NCBI RefSeq assembly: GCF_009834875.1
Contig: NZ_WVHT01000014.1
Location: 1-64,000, forward strand
Reading direction: 5' to 3'
Length of the DNA stretch: 64,000 nt
Source: Hufsiella arboris
GTDB lineage: Bacteria; Bacteroidota; Bacteroidia; Sphingobacteriales; Sphingobacteriaceae
The translations under genes and the position numbers were made by a program. Below the pieces are notes generated by a model. The model was given only the letters and a program-made list of their open reading frames with translations, ran no database searches and was not told where the DNA came from. Of this stretch, positions 8,314 to 19,573 are shown in pieces. Each line of letters opens with the position of its first letter. Position 1 is the first letter of the stretch.

Positions 8314-9359
8314 TTTAGAAGCAGTGTTAAGATTACTGTATAATCATTGATACCTGGCTCCCTGTATACCTCAAGTGTATATTTGCCCGGATATAATAAG
8401 TCGAGCCGGCGCCTTGTATTCATCACACCGATCCCGTTGCTTTCTTCCAGATATCTTGATTTCTCTTCAAAAAGTGAATTTTTCACCTCAAGCTTCAATT
8501 GGTTGGCCGACTGACTTATATCAATATAAATGTAGCTCGGGTGTACTGAACTGACGCCATGCTTAAACGCGTTCTCGATAAACGGAAGAAATAACATCGG
8601 GGCTATTTCGTAATTTTGCATGCCTTCTTGTTTCTCATAGATAATCTGAACATTTTCAGTCAGGCGCAATCGCATCAGGTTTATATAATCTTCAATAAAC
8701 TTAAATTCCTTTTCAAGGTCTGTCAGGTCATTTTTAGTTTCATATATCACATACCGCATCATATGCGACAAGGTGTAAATGGCATCTTTCGACGCCGCGG
8801 GATTTGTATCGGCAAGCGCATAAATGGTGTGCAGAATATTAAAAAAGAAATGAGGGTTAATCTGTGCTTTCAATAATGACAGTTCGGTGTTAACCCTGTC
8901 GCGTTCCGTTGCTTGAAAAGCAATTTGATCCAGCTCTATTTTTCTAGAAATAGCTACAATTGAACTTATTCCGAGCATTACCAAAGCAGACAAAAGCGTC
9001 CATAGATTGTCAAAACCGTGATTATCCGACTCTTTCTTATTAAAAGTCCTCATAACAGCTCTTTTGGAACCGGTAAGGTCGTCCAGCCAATGATTTAAAT
9101 AAACAACCAGTACGAGGATGGCGATAAGAATAACCAGGAATGACAGAACTTTATTTTTGTACAAAAGCTTTGGAGCCAGAACCAGTAGGTTCAAATAAAA
9201 TAAACCTCCCCATAAAACGTGAATAAGTACCTGTTTAACCCAAAATTCGTTTGGAAGACTTATAGGCCAGGTCAGGGGAAACAACATAAGTGCTATCAGC
9301 CCGGCCACAATGTAAAAGTGAATCGAGAAGAAACTTCTTTTTAAAGCAGAAAGAATCAT
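8310..9359 (-). CDS. LytS/YpdA-type sensor histidine kinase (His_kinase, PF06580)
   Basis: There are about four N-terminal membrane segments (residues roughly 10-30, 43-63, 70-90 and 120-137) and no large periplasmic domain. A short linker leads to the His_kinase motif with phosphoacceptor H170 in QINPHFFFNILHTIYAL. A HATPase follows with the N-box region FIENAFKHGV and G-box GIGVMNTRRRLDLL. With no extracellular sensor domain, it probably senses a membrane-associated signal. It overlaps the LytTR regulator gene by 4 bp. It is transcribed divergently from the barrel gene at 9697, sharing a 337-bp intergenic region. Confidence 0.93.
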   Translation of the reverse strand: MILSALKRSFFSIHFYIVAGLIALMLFPLTWPISLPNEFWVKQVLIHVLWGGLFYLNLLVLAPKLLYKNKVLSFLVILIAILVLVVYLNHWLDDLTGSKRAVMRTFNKKESDNHGFDNLWTLLSALVMLGISSIVAISRKIELDQIAFQATERDRVNTELSLLKAQINPHFFFNILHTIYALADTNPAASKDAIYTLSHMMRYVIYETKNDLTDLEKEFKFIEDYINLMRLRLTENVQIIYEKQEGMQNYEIAPMLFLPFIENAFKHGVSSVHPSYIYIDISQSANQLKLEVKNSLFEEKSRYLEESNGIGVMNTRRRLDLLYPGKYTLEVYREPGINDYTVILTLLLK

Positions 9360-9696
9360 GTGGTTGCTTTTAGTAAAAATAGCATTAAAAAGTGTGCTTC
9401 GTTTTCAGGCGAAACACACCTAAATTACTCCAATATAATTCACCTAGCCCTTCCTACAGGGATATTGCAAATCAATTGCTTATTTTAATATAAAAAGCAC
9501 CTAATAGACGGTTATGGAAATAAAATCGATGGAATGGCATATTTCGTCTACGACACCGTTTTAACCGGATAATAAAAGATGAACAACTTTCACCATCGAT
9601 TTTAATACAAGTTTGGTCTATTCTTTTTGCCAAACGATCTATTACGGAAAAATGATTTATTGAATTTGTTTTGCTTTGATCCAAATCATAGGCAAA
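9360..9696. other. Intergenic region between divergent LytS kinase and barrel genes
   Basis: No gene is supported here. A short minus-strand frame (9472-9684) has no recognisable features. The region contains the 120-bp two-part inverted repeat described separately (9503-9622). It must also hold promoters in both directions; I could not identify a convincing TAnnTTTG box. Confidence 0.6.
9503..9622. repeat. Two-part inverted repeat flanking 60 bp
   Basis: The left arm is AATAGAC (9503-9509), 11 unrelated bases, then TAAAATCGATGG (9521-9532). The right arm is the exact reverse complement with identical spacing: CCATCGATTTTA (9593-9604), 11 bases, then GTCTATT (9616-9622). The arms enclose 60 bp (9533-9592). 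The matched halves with conserved spacing make chance unlikely. It may be a double-half-site operator, a recombinase site pair or a remnant of a small mobile element. Confidence 0.6.
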
Positions 9697-12267
9697 ATGA
9701 AACAGCTTCAGGGTAAATTTTATTCACTATTCACGTCGGTTAATTCGCTGACGAGCATTGCTATCATCTTTTTAATGTTATTTAGCGCGTCCGTTAAGGG
9801 GCAAAACCCTGCAAGTGTTTCGCAGCCTGGTGCAGAACAAGGCAATGGAAGCATAACAGGTGTTGTCGTTGATTCGCTTACCAACAAACCGTTGGATTAT
9901 GCCTCGGTCAGTCTCTTTAAAACGGGTAATGCGAAGCCATTGAGCGGTAGTTTGACTGACGCGAAGGGAGCATTCAGAATTGCCGGTTTGCAGCCCGGTG
10001 AATACCGCCTGCAGATTGCATTTCTAGGTTATTTAAGTAAAAATATAGATAAGATATCCTTAACACCATCAAGGATAACCGTAAACATTGGGCAGGTAAT
10101 CGTGGCGCCAAGCGCAAAAATGCTGAATGCAGTGCAGGTGACAGGGCAAAAAGACCTTATTGAAAACCGGATCGATAAACTCGTCTTTAATGCCGAAAAA
10201 GATGTCACCAGCACGGGCGGAAACGTAAGCGACATACTGAGAAAAGTGCCGATGGTATCGGTTGACATGGATGGCAATGTGGCATTGCGTGGAAATCAGA
10301 ATGTACGTATACTCATTAATGGCAAACCCTCAGGCGCACTGGTGACAAATGCAGCAGATGTTTTGAAATCGATGCCGGCAGACCAGATCAAGAACGTCGA
10401 AGTGATCACGGCGCCATCTGCGAAATATGATGCGGAAGGGTCGGCGGGTATTATTAATATCATTACCAAAAAGAAAAATGTGGCCGGCTTCAGCGGCTCA
10501 GTTACAGGCAGTGTGGGTACCAGGCAAAGCAACCAGAGCGCTAATTTCAATCTCAACAAAAACAAACTTAGCGTTTCGGCTAATTTCGGATATAACGCAG
10601 GATGGCCACAGACAACCTACAACTCTTTCAGCAGTCAGAACACCGACTTAGGAACGATATCCTCCTCGAATGGTGAAAACACGTCGAACCGGCACTTCAC
10701 CAACGGCTCCGCGTCGCTGGGTTTTGATTTCAACGACAACAACAGTATATCTTCCTCGTTCAGCACCCGGGGCGGCGCGTTTAAAAACAGCGGCAGCGCT
10801 ACAAGCAGCAACATTTCTGGCCAGGAGGATGAGGTTAATTACACCGCCATTACAAGCAATGAATTTAAGATGTCCAATTTTGACTGGAATAATGATTTTA
10901 CCCACAAATTTAAAAAGCAGGGGGAAGAAATCAGTATTGCCGGACAATGGACGCACGGCGTAACTGATGTGAATTACCTTTCGGAATACTCGGCATTTGC
11001 GCAAAACCAGCGCGCTGCCAACGATGGTACCAATAACGAATATACCATACAAGCTGATTACGTATTGCCCATTAACAAGACTTTTAAGCTTGAAACCGGG
11101 GCTAAGTCTATTTTAAGAAGGATAAAAAGCGAGTACGATTATTTTAACCCGGATGCTACCGGCGCTTATGTGTTCAATAGCGCAACATCAAACACATACG
11201 ATTATGACCAGGATGTTTATTCCGGCTATGGCCTGTTGACAACCACGTTGAAGAAGGGATACACCATTCAGTTTGGCGCAAGGCTCGAAAACACGAGGAT
11301 AAGTGGTAACTCAGGTAATGTAAATGCCGGCCTCTCACCTTTCGAGAATAATTACACCAATTTTATACCGAGCTTTGTTGTTTCCAAAGCTCTTACACCC
11401 ACCCAGACCCTGAAACTGAGTTACAGCAAACGCATTCAGCGCCCAAGCCTTCAATATCTGAACCCATTTCTTAACACCAGCAACCCGCTTAATCAATCAC
11501 AAGGCAACCCGGAACTCGCGCCTGAAATAACGCAGACCGTCGAGCTTAACTATTCTACCTTTATTAAAGCCATGACCATTAATGCATCGGTCTATTACCG
11601 GAGAACGGACGATATCATTGAAAGTTACGTAACAACTGTCCCGTATACGACGATTGATAATGCAGGCAATACGGTAACCCGCGACGTTTCTTTAACCAAT
11701 TTTCTTAACGTCGGAAATAATAATTCGATCGGCACGAGCTTATTTGGTTCTTTACAATTATTCAAAGTACTGACCATGCGCGGAAACATCAACGCGTATA
11801 CCTATAAACCGCAGGTTATAAGCAGCCTTCAAACCGGCAACCAGTCAACATATATTCAGTACAACGCATTTATCAGCAGCACGGTAAAGCTTAGTAAAAC
11901 CGTTAATGCGGAAACTTTTCTTATTCAGAACTCGCCCAGAAGAACATTCCAGGGAACCAATCCATCGTTTAATCTATTTGTCGTAGGTGCGAAAATGGAC
12001 GTCATGAAAAAGAAGGGGTCCATTGGTTTAAACATGACCCAGCCGTTTCAAGACTACAAAAATTTCAACTCCAGTATAAACAGCGGGGCTCTTACTCAGC
12101 ATAACAGCTTTTCTGTGCCATTCAGATCGTTTGGGGCAAGCTTTACATATAACTTTGGTAAATCCACCCTTGGCCCTCAAATGCCAAGAAAGAAACGTGG
12201 CGTTAGCAACGACGATCTTAAACAAGGCGACGGCAATGGAGGCCAGGGCGGACAAAACGGAAATTAA
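9697..12267 (+). CDS. Outer-membrane beta-barrel protein, TonB-receptor-like (OMP_b-brl_3)
   Basis: This 856-residue protein has a signal peptide ending near SASVKGQ. A carboxypeptidase-regulatory-like beta-sandwich (about residues 45-130, VVDSLTNKPLDYASVSL) follows, then a plug domain with DILRKVPMVSVDMDGNVALR and SAGIINIITKK, and a long beta-barrel. These proteins sit in the outer membrane; most lack a proven transport substrate. The C-terminus ends in an unusual soluble tail rich in Gly, Asn and Gln after the basic PRKKRG segment. ATG 9697 (MKQLQGKF) was preferred over 9676 because it places the charged residues directly before the hydrophobic signal. It is transcribed away from the LytS/LytTR pair. 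Confidence 0.88.
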   Translation: MKQLQGKFYSLFTSVNSLTSIAIIFLMLFSASVKGQNPASVSQPGAEQGNGSITGVVVDSLTNKPLDYASVSLFKTGNAKPLSGSLTDAKGAFRIAGLQPGEYRLQIAFLGYLSKNIDKISLTPSRITVNIGQVIVAPSAKMLNAVQVTGQKDLIENRIDKLVFNAEKDVTSTGGNVSDILRKVPMVSVDMDGNVALRGNQNVRILINGKPSGALVTNAADVLKSMPADQIKNVEVITAPSAKYDAEGSAGIINIITKKKNVAGFSGSVTGSVGTRQSNQSANFNLNKNKLSVSANFGYNAGWPQTTYNSFSSQNTDLGTISSSNGENTSNRHFTNGSASLGFDFNDNNSISSSFSTRGGAFKNSGSATSSNISGQEDEVNYTAITSNEFKMSNFDWNNDFTHKFKKQGEEISIAGQWTHGVTDVNYLSEYSAFAQNQRAANDGTNNEYTIQADYVLPINKTFKLETGAKSILRRIKSEYDYFNPDATGAYVFNSATSNTYDYDQDVYSGYGLLTTTLKKGYTIQFGARLENTRISGNSGNVNAGLSPFENNYTNFIPSFVVSKALTPTQTLKLSYSKRIQRPSLQYLNPFLNTSNPLNQSQGNPELAPEITQTVELNYSTFIKAMTINASVYYRRTDDIIESYVTTVPYTTIDNAGNTVTRDVSLTNFLNVGNNNSIGTSLFGSLQLFKVLTMRGNINAYTYKPQVISSLQTGNQSTYIQYNAFISSTVKLSKTVNAETFLIQNSPRRTFQGTNPSFNLFVVGAKMDVMKKKGSIGLNMTQPFQDYKNFNSSINSGALTQHNSFSVPFRSFGASFTYNFGKSTLGPQMPRKKRGVSNDDLKQGDGNGGQGGQNGN

Positions 12268-12281
12268 TCAGTTAATTTCCG
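12258..12281. terminator. Hairpin across the barrel stop codon, between convergent genes
   Basis: A perfect 10-bp stem (CGGAAATTAA / TTAATTTCCG) with loop TCAG includes the TAA stop codon (12265-12267) and lies 9 bp before the end of the converging cupin gene. It has no T-run, so it may block read-through or protect 3' ends rather than be a classic terminator. Confidence 0.45.
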
Positions 12282-12289
12282 CCAACAGA

Positions 12290-12748
12290 TTATTTCACAC
12301 TGTTATACTCCGCGTCGGTTACCCTTTGCAGCCATACGGTTTTATTGATTGCGCCTTTAGTGCTCGCAGCAATATAAGTAAACGTGCTTTTAGGTGAAGC
12401 GCCATGCCAGTGTGTTACGCCGGGAAGACATTTAATAACATCGCCTTTATGAACTACCTGGATCGGTTTGCCTTTTTCCTGGTAATAACCAGTACCTTCT
12501 GTAATCATCAGGATCTGCCCGGCCGGATGGATATGCCAGTCTAATTTGGCACCCGGCGCAAAGGTGGCGGTGGCAATTCCGACATCGATCACACTGTCGG
12601 CCTTGTTTAATTCGGTAAGCCAAACATCCCCTGTGTGGTTGTCGGTTTTAGACAGTTCGCCTTTCGGAAAAATAGCGGTGCTTTGCGCCGCGGCGCTCGC
12701 CGACACTAGTACTCCTGATAAGATTAACGCATACAATACTTTCTTCAT
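12290..12748 (-). CDS. Secreted cupin-domain protein
   Basis: This 152-residue protein has a signal peptide (ALILSGVLVSASAAAQ). A single cupin barrel follows with the metal-binding motif DWHIHPAGQILMITEGTGYYQ and the second motif PGVTHWHGASP. The His/Glu ligands are in the usual places, so a bound metal is likely. The paralogous cytosolic cupin at 15045 shares the same motif layout. It is the last gene of the minus-strand redox cluster (16306 to 12290). Related cupins are annotated as carboxymuconolactone-decarboxylase-linked or hydroxynitrile-lyase-like proteins; the actual reaction cannot be deduced. Confidence 0.85.
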   Translation of the reverse strand: MKKVLYALILSGVLVSASAAAQSTAIFPKGELSKTDNHTGDVWLTELNKADSVIDVGIATATFAPGAKLDWHIHPAGQILMITEGTGYYQEKGKPIQVVHKGDVIKCLPGVTHWHGASPKSTFTYIAASTKGAINKTVWLQRVTDAEYNSVK

Positions 12749-12777
12749 GATTCGTGGTTTTTATAAATATTAAGTCT

Positions 12778-13191
12778 CTATCGAGGTATAGCATCCGGCT
12801 TTATGCCGGCGAATATCAGGTCGACATCAAGCAGCTGCAGCGACTTTACCATACCCTTCGTTACTTCTTTATATTTTTTGAAATGAGCCGTTTGACGGTG
12901 GGCCTCATAAGCCGCGCTATCTGCATATATCTCCATCACAGTTACCTGGTTAGGCTTCAGTTTGTCTGCAACAGAATAAAGCATCAATACACCGGGCTCT
13001 GTCCGTAACGAAGTTTCGCCTACTTCTTTTACTGCAGCTTTGTATTTGTCCACCTGTCCAGGATCAATCTCTATAAGGGCCATCCTGACCATTTGTTTCT
13101 TATTTTGAGCGATAGCGTTACTCATTGTCATGATTAAAAGAATGGTTACCGCAACTTTTACGGATGCCCGGATACTGTTTATCTTTCTCAT
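12778..13191 (-). CDS. Secreted antibiotic-biosynthesis-monooxygenase (ABM) domain protein
   Basis: A 137-residue protein with a signal peptide ending MSNAIAQ, then a ferredoxin-like ABM fold. It reads MVRMALIEIDPGQVDKYKAA, TEPGVLMLYSVADK, VTVMEIYADSAAYEAHRQT and HFKKYKEVTKGMV. ABM proteins act on quinone-like or heme-like substrates without metal cofactors, though many are uncharacterised. The exported location matches the neighbouring secreted cupin, and the two may act on the same periplasmic compound. The gene sits 11 bp after the SDR stop codon, in one transcription unit. Confidence 0.83.
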   Translation of the reverse strand: MRKINSIRASVKVAVTILLIMTMSNAIAQNKKQMVRMALIEIDPGQVDKYKAAVKEVGETSLRTEPGVLMLYSVADKLKPNQVTVMEIYADSAAYEAHRQTAHFKKYKEVTKGMVKSLQLLDVDLIFAGIKPDAIPR

Positions 13192-13202
13192 TTGATACTT
13201 TG

Positions 13203-14036
13203 TTATTGCTTATCCGGTGCCAATTCACCATACCAATAAGCTGCTGTAACCCCACCGTCCATCAGAATATCACTGCCGGTTATAAATGCACCGTCCTGCC
13301 CCATCAGCAAAGCGCCAACGTTTCCAACTTCATCGGGTGTGCCGGCTCTTCCTGCGGCAGACAGACTGATCATCCGACGATAGCCTTCGCCACGCGGCCC
13401 CGACAGCTCATCCTTCGCCAGCGGTGTAATAATAATTCCGGGGCTTATAGCATTGATACGAGCCCCGCGTTTGCCCCATCTTACCGCCTCAGCCATAACA
13501 CGCAGTGAATTCCCTCTTTTTGACAACTGATAGGCGTGCAGTGAATCTTTCACCCGGTCCGGCCGGAGAAAATCGAGAGAAAGCAGTTCATCGGCAGGTG
13601 TAACAGCAAGCGCCTTGTCCTGCTCCGGCGTTAAGGCCGGCAGGCGGTGGCCCGATTGCGAAGCAATAACGACTCCCGACCCACCCCTGGCTATTACTTC
13701 GCCAAACTCTTCAAGTACAAGTGCGTTACCATACATATCCACCTGAAGTATAGTGGAAGGCGATGCCTGCGACGGCGATACGCCCGCGGCTTGAATGAGC
13801 CCTGTAATGCTTCCAATAGCCGCAGCAGCTTCGACCAGCTCGTGAACAGACTTGCGGGAAGATATATCCACCGCTGCGGTGCTTACTTCAAAGCCAGCTT
13901 CGCTCAAAACCTTTGCGGCAGCTTCGGCGTTTTCCTTTACCAGGTCGGCAAGCAGAACGTGTTTACCGGTGCTTACCCTCCGTGCGATTGCCTGGCCAAT
14001 AGAGCCCGCACCGATTACTACTATCACCTGTTTCAT
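13203..14036 (-). CDS. SDR-family oxidoreductase
   Basis: A 277-residue Rossmann enzyme. The N-terminal cofactor motif is VVIGAGSIGQAIARRV and a DISSRKSVHELV block follows. The catalytic YQLSKRG motif (Tyr and Lys) comes next, then NAISPGIIITPLAKDE and the C-terminal ITGSDILMDGGVTAAYW. The GAGSIG variant of the TGxxxGxG loop is seen in a subset of SDRs annotated as NAD(P)-dependent dehydrogenases. It is cytosolic, with an unknown carbonyl or alcohol substrate. It lies between an aldo-keto reductase and the ABM gene in the minus-strand cluster, suggesting several enzymes acting on related carbonyl compounds. Confidence 0.88.
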   Translation of the reverse strand: MKQVIVVIGAGSIGQAIARRVSTGKHVLLADLVKENAEAAAKVLSEAGFEVSTAAVDISSRKSVHELVEAAAAIGSITGLIQAAGVSPSQASPSTILQVDMYGNALVLEEFGEVIARGGSGVVIASQSGHRLPALTPEQDKALAVTPADELLSLDFLRPDRVKDSLHAYQLSKRGNSLRVMAEAVRWGKRGARINAISPGIIITPLAKDELSGPRGEGYRRMISLSAAGRAGTPDEVGNVGALLMGQDGAFITGSDILMDGGVTAAYWYGELAPDKQ

Positions 14037-14053
14037 TATAGATGCCTTAATTA

Positions 14054-15440
<1,387 letters not shown>

Positions 15441-15454
15441 AGATTGTTAGCTAG

Positions 15455-16707
<1,253 letters not shown>

Positions 16708-17604
16708 ATGGATATAATGCGGCGTTTCAATACGATTAGTGATTATAATGCTTTCAACAATAACGAGACTAAGCACCCATTGATCAGTGTGGTCGATCTG
16801 TCAAAGGCCAACCCGCGACAAGGCTCCCGGATGTATTTTGGCTTTTACACTATTTTTCTGAAAGATGTAAAATGCGGCGACCTGGTATATGGAAGGGATA
16901 CCTACGATTACCAGGAAGGAACCCTCGTTTTTCTTGCACCAGGACAAGTAGCCGGTATAAACAGCAATGGAGAAACTTACCAGCCAAAAGGCTACGCGCT
17001 GGTGTTTCATGCCGACCTCATACATGGCACTTCCCTTGGCCGCCGTATCCAGGAGTACACTTTTTTTGGCTATCAGTCGAACGAAGCACTTCATTTATCC
17101 GAGCGTGAAAGAAAAATTGTTTTGGATTGCTTTTCGAAGATCGAATATGAGCTCGATCGTTCCGTTGATAAACACAGCAAAAAATTGATTGCTGCCAACA
17201 TTGAATTGCTTCTGGATTATTGCGTACGCTTTTACGAACGGCAGTTTATTACCCGCGACCATGTAAACCAGGGTATCCTCGAACGGTTTGAGAACCTGTT
17301 GAATAATTATTTCAGTTCTGAAAAGCCTCAAACCATCGGACTGCCTACCGTTGCCTTTTGTGCCGATCAGCTCAATTTATCTTCTAATTATTTTGGCGAT
17401 CTTGTAAAAAAAGAAACCGGCAAAACAGCCCAGGAATACATTCAAGCTAAATTGATCGACACAGCTAAGGAAAAGATCTTTGATGCGAATAAGACGGTTA
17501 ACCAGGTTGCTTACGAGCTGGGTTTCAAATATCCGCAGCATTTTGCCCGTTTGTTTAAGAAACGCGTTGGCCAAACACCCCAGGAATACCGCAGTTTAAA
17601 CTAG
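16708..17604 (+). CDS. AraC-family transcriptional regulator
   Basis: 298 residues. The N-terminal cupin-like ligand domain (about 20-150) includes GTLVFLAPGQVAGI. It is followed by a C-terminal double helix-turn-helix (about 200-298) with STEKPQ-type linker, QLNLSSNYFGDLVKKETGKT and the signature VNQVAYELGFKYPQHFARLFKKRVGQ-like end. It lies between the divergent minus-strand redox cluster and the co-directional oxidoreductase genes, so it could control both. The ligand is not predictable; an aldehyde or aromatic substrate of the neighbouring enzymes is a guess. Start 16708 was chosen; ATG 16717 is possible. Confidence 0.9.
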   Translation: MDIMRRFNTISDYNAFNNNETKHPLISVVDLSKANPRQGSRMYFGFYTIFLKDVKCGDLVYGRDTYDYQEGTLVFLAPGQVAGINSNGETYQPKGYALVFHADLIHGTSLGRRIQEYTFFGYQSNEALHLSERERKIVLDCFSKIEYELDRSVDKHSKKLIAANIELLLDYCVRFYERQFITRDHVNQGILERFENLLNNYFSSEKPQTIGLPTVAFCADQLNLSSNYFGDLVKKETGKTAQEYIQAKLIDTAKEKIFDANKTVNQVAYELGFKYPQHFARLFKKRVGQTPQEYRSLN

Positions 17605-17629
17605 CATTGAAAACTACCTGAGTAACCGG

Positions 17630-18373
17630 ATGAAAAACTTAGCTTACCTGATATTACCTTGCTGTATATTTTTTTTAAGCGGTGTGCATAAGACAAGCGC
17701 TCAGCCATCAACGACTTATGCCCGGGATTTGAGCAGTAAGCATAAAAGCATCGTCGATATTAGTTCGCTTGCCGCCAGGGGAAATCTAACAAAACTTAAT
17801 CCGGCTGTCCATAATGGATTGAACGCCGGCCTGACAGTTAACGAGATCAAAGAGCTGATGGTTCATCTGTCGGCATATTGCGGTTTTCCACGAAGTTTGA
17901 ATGCCATCAATACGTTTATAGCAGTATCAAACGAGAGAAAAGCAAAGGGGATCACTGATCCAATTGGCGCACAGCCCACCGCAATGAGCACTACGGCAAA
18001 TAAGTATGAAACAGGGAAGAAGAACCTGGAGATGCTAACCGGCCGTGCGGAAAGCGGAACTAAAACCGGCTATGGAGCTTTCGTTCCGGCCATCGATACT
18101 TTGTTGAAGGAACACCTTTTTGCCGACATATTCGGCAGAGGGGTATTGACGAACCTGGAACGTGAGCTTATAACCGTCTCTGCCTTATCAAGTCTTGGCG
18201 GAGTGGAGTCACAGCTGCAGGGACACTTATCGATCAGTATGCGTTTAGGCTGGACTGAAAAGCAGCTCGGCCAGATGCTGAACATCGTCGAATCTAATAT
18301 TGGAACAGAAGAAGCAAATGCAGCAAGAACGGTCTTAACCGGAGTTGTGGCATCAGGAACAAAGCCAGATTAA
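17630..18373 (+). CDS. Secreted carboxymuconolactone decarboxylase-family protein
   Basis: 247 residues with a signal peptide (LILPCCIFFLSGVHKTSAQ). Two CMD-like helical repeats follow: one with LNAGLTVNEIKELMVHLSAYCGFPRSLNA and one with LERELITVSALSSLGGVESQLQGHL. The first repeat keeps a single Cys in the YCGFPR position. The CxxC/His pair of AhpD peroxidases is absent, so antioxidant activity of that type is unlikely. Export is common for this subfamily in Bacteroidota. The gene precedes the molybdenum hydroxylase genes by 47 bp and probably belongs to the same AraC-linked unit. Confidence 0.82.
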   Translation: MKNLAYLILPCCIFFLSGVHKTSAQPSTTYARDLSSKHKSIVDISSLAARGNLTKLNPAVHNGLNAGLTVNEIKELMVHLSAYCGFPRSLNAINTFIAVSNERKAKGITDPIGAQPTAMSTTANKYETGKKNLEMLTGRAESGTKTGYGAFVPAIDTLLKEHLFADIFGRGVLTNLERELITVSALSSLGGVESQLQGHLSISMRLGWTEKQLGQMLNIVESNIGTEEANAARTVLTGVVASGTKPD

Positions 18374-18380
18374 TCTGGCT
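18363..18380. repeat. Palindrome across the CMD stop codon
   Basis: AGCCAGAT, TA, ATCTGGCT forms an 8-bp inverted repeat centred on the TAA stop (18371-18373). It has no T-run. It could act as an mRNA processing or stabilising hairpin between the decarboxylase and the 2Fe-2S subunit genes. Confidence 0.4.
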
Positions 18381-18420
18381 ATTGTCGATATTTTACGTTG
18401 ACTAATTAAACGGCTATCAT

Positions 18421-18894
18421 ATGATAAATTTGAATGTCAATCAGAAAACTTACCAGATTGATGCAGATCTGAATATGCCATTGCTATGGGCAATACGGGA
18501 TATCATCGGCTTAACCGGTACAAAATACGGCTGCGGTGTTGCGCAATGCGGAGCCTGCGTTGTTCATTTGAATGGCGAAGCTGTGCGTTCATGCGTGACG
18601 AAATTAAGTCGTGCTGCAGGACAAAAGATCGTAACGATTGAAGGGTTGTCTGAGAACAACAATCACCCGGCTCAGCTCGCCTGGAACGAAGAAAATGTAC
18701 CGCAATGCGGTTATTGCCATTCCGGGCAGATCATGTCGGCAGCGGTGTTATTACGTGAAAATCCCAATCCCTCCGACGCGGATATTGATAGTGCAATGGC
18801 GGGTAACATCTGCCGTTGCGGAACCTACCTGCGCATCCGCAAGGCAATTCACCTTGCAGCGGAATTGCAAAGAAAGGAGGCGGCAGGAAAATGA
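18421..18894 (+). CDS. (2Fe-2S)-binding subunit of a molybdenum hydroxylase (IorA-like)
   Basis: 157 residues, the usual length for the small subunit of isoquinoline 1-oxidoreductase or aldehyde dehydrogenases. The first plant-type cluster is bound by C38, C43, C46 and C58 ([18 protein letters not shown]). The second is bound by C96, C99, C131 and C133 ([24 protein letters not shown]). It passes electrons from the molybdenum centre to an acceptor, here plausibly the cytochrome c encoded next. Its stop codon overlaps the cytochrome start (ATGA), indicating coupled translation and a fixed stoichiometry. Confidence 0.93.
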   Translation: MINLNVNQKTYQIDADLNMPLLWAIRDIIGLTGTKYGCGVAQCGACVVHLNGEAVRSCVTKLSRAAGQKIVTIEGLSENNNHPAQLAWNEENVPQCGYCHSGQIMSAAVLLRENPNPSDADIDSAMAGNICRCGTYLRIRKAIHLAAELQRKEAAGK

Positions 18895-19541
18895 CACGGC
18901 AAACAAAAAGCAAGAGATACCTGCACTCAGTGAAGGCTTTCGCGGTTATAGGTGTGCTGCTGTCTGTGATCGGCGTGATGGCTTTTGCGCTGGATAATGG
19001 CAAAGAAAAAACAGTTGAGTCAGAATCATCACTGCCTGCTTTCAAAAAAGACAGCATTACATCCGTTAAAGCATTTAAGCAGGTATACACCGTTTTAATA
19101 AGTCCGCGTTGTATGAATTGCCACCCTTCAGGAAATATTCCGTTGCAGGGCGACGACAGCCATCTGCACGAAATGTCGCCTCAAAGAGGTACAGACGGAA
19201 AGGGCGTTTACGCCATGAAATGCTCGAACTGTCATCAGCCTACTAATACTCCCGGACTGCATACTCCGCCGGGCAACCCGAACTGGCATTTGCCTCCAGC
19301 TGATATGAAAATGGTATTTCAAGGCCGGACACCAAGCCAACTGGCCAAACAGTTAATAGATCCGAAGCAAAATGGCCATAAGGACATGAAGAAACTGATT
19401 GAACATGCGGATGACGGCCTTGTATTAGCAGGCTGGAACCCTGGAGAAGGAAGAACACTGCCACCAATGAGCCATGCTGAATTTAAAAAGGCCTGGATCA
19501 CCTGGTTGACAACCGGTGCCTATGCACCGAAAGGAAAGTAA
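18891..19541 (+). CDS. Membrane-anchored diheme cytochrome c
   Basis: 216 residues with a single N-terminal hydrophobic segment (about 14-34, signal or anchor). There are two heme-binding CxxCH motifs: RCMNCH and KCSNCH. Candidate axial Met residues include [11 protein letters not shown] and LPPMSHAEF. The protein is periplasmic. Its position between the 2Fe-2S and molybdopterin subunits suggests it takes electrons from the complex and passes them to the respiratory chain. ATG 18891 overlaps the preceding stop by 4 bp. A longer upstream frame starting at 18816 was discarded, because it would lie inside the iron-sulfur gene and would disrupt the signal segment. Confidence 0.88.
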   Translation: MTRQTKSKRYLHSVKAFAVIGVLLSVIGVMAFALDNGKEKTVESESSLPAFKKDSITSVKAFKQVYTVLISPRCMNCHPSGNIPLQGDDSHLHEMSPQRGTDGKGVYAMKCSNCHQPTNTPGLHTPPGNPNWHLPPADMKMVFQGRTPSQLAKQLIDPKQNGHKDMKKLIEHADDGLVLAGWNPGEGRTLPPMSHAEFKKAWITWLTTGAYAPKGK

Positions 19542-19573
19542 TAAGAATAACAAAACACTTAACTCACCTACTC

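Noticed and set aside
9472-9684. 70-residue minus-strand frame in the kinase/barrel gap.
   Set aside because: It overlaps the inverted repeat, has no recognisable motif, and would begin inside the barrel gene leader.
18816-18890. Longer start for the cytochrome c gene.
   Set aside because: The extension lies wholly inside the 2Fe-2S gene; ATG 18891 with a 4-bp overlap gives a normal signal segment.
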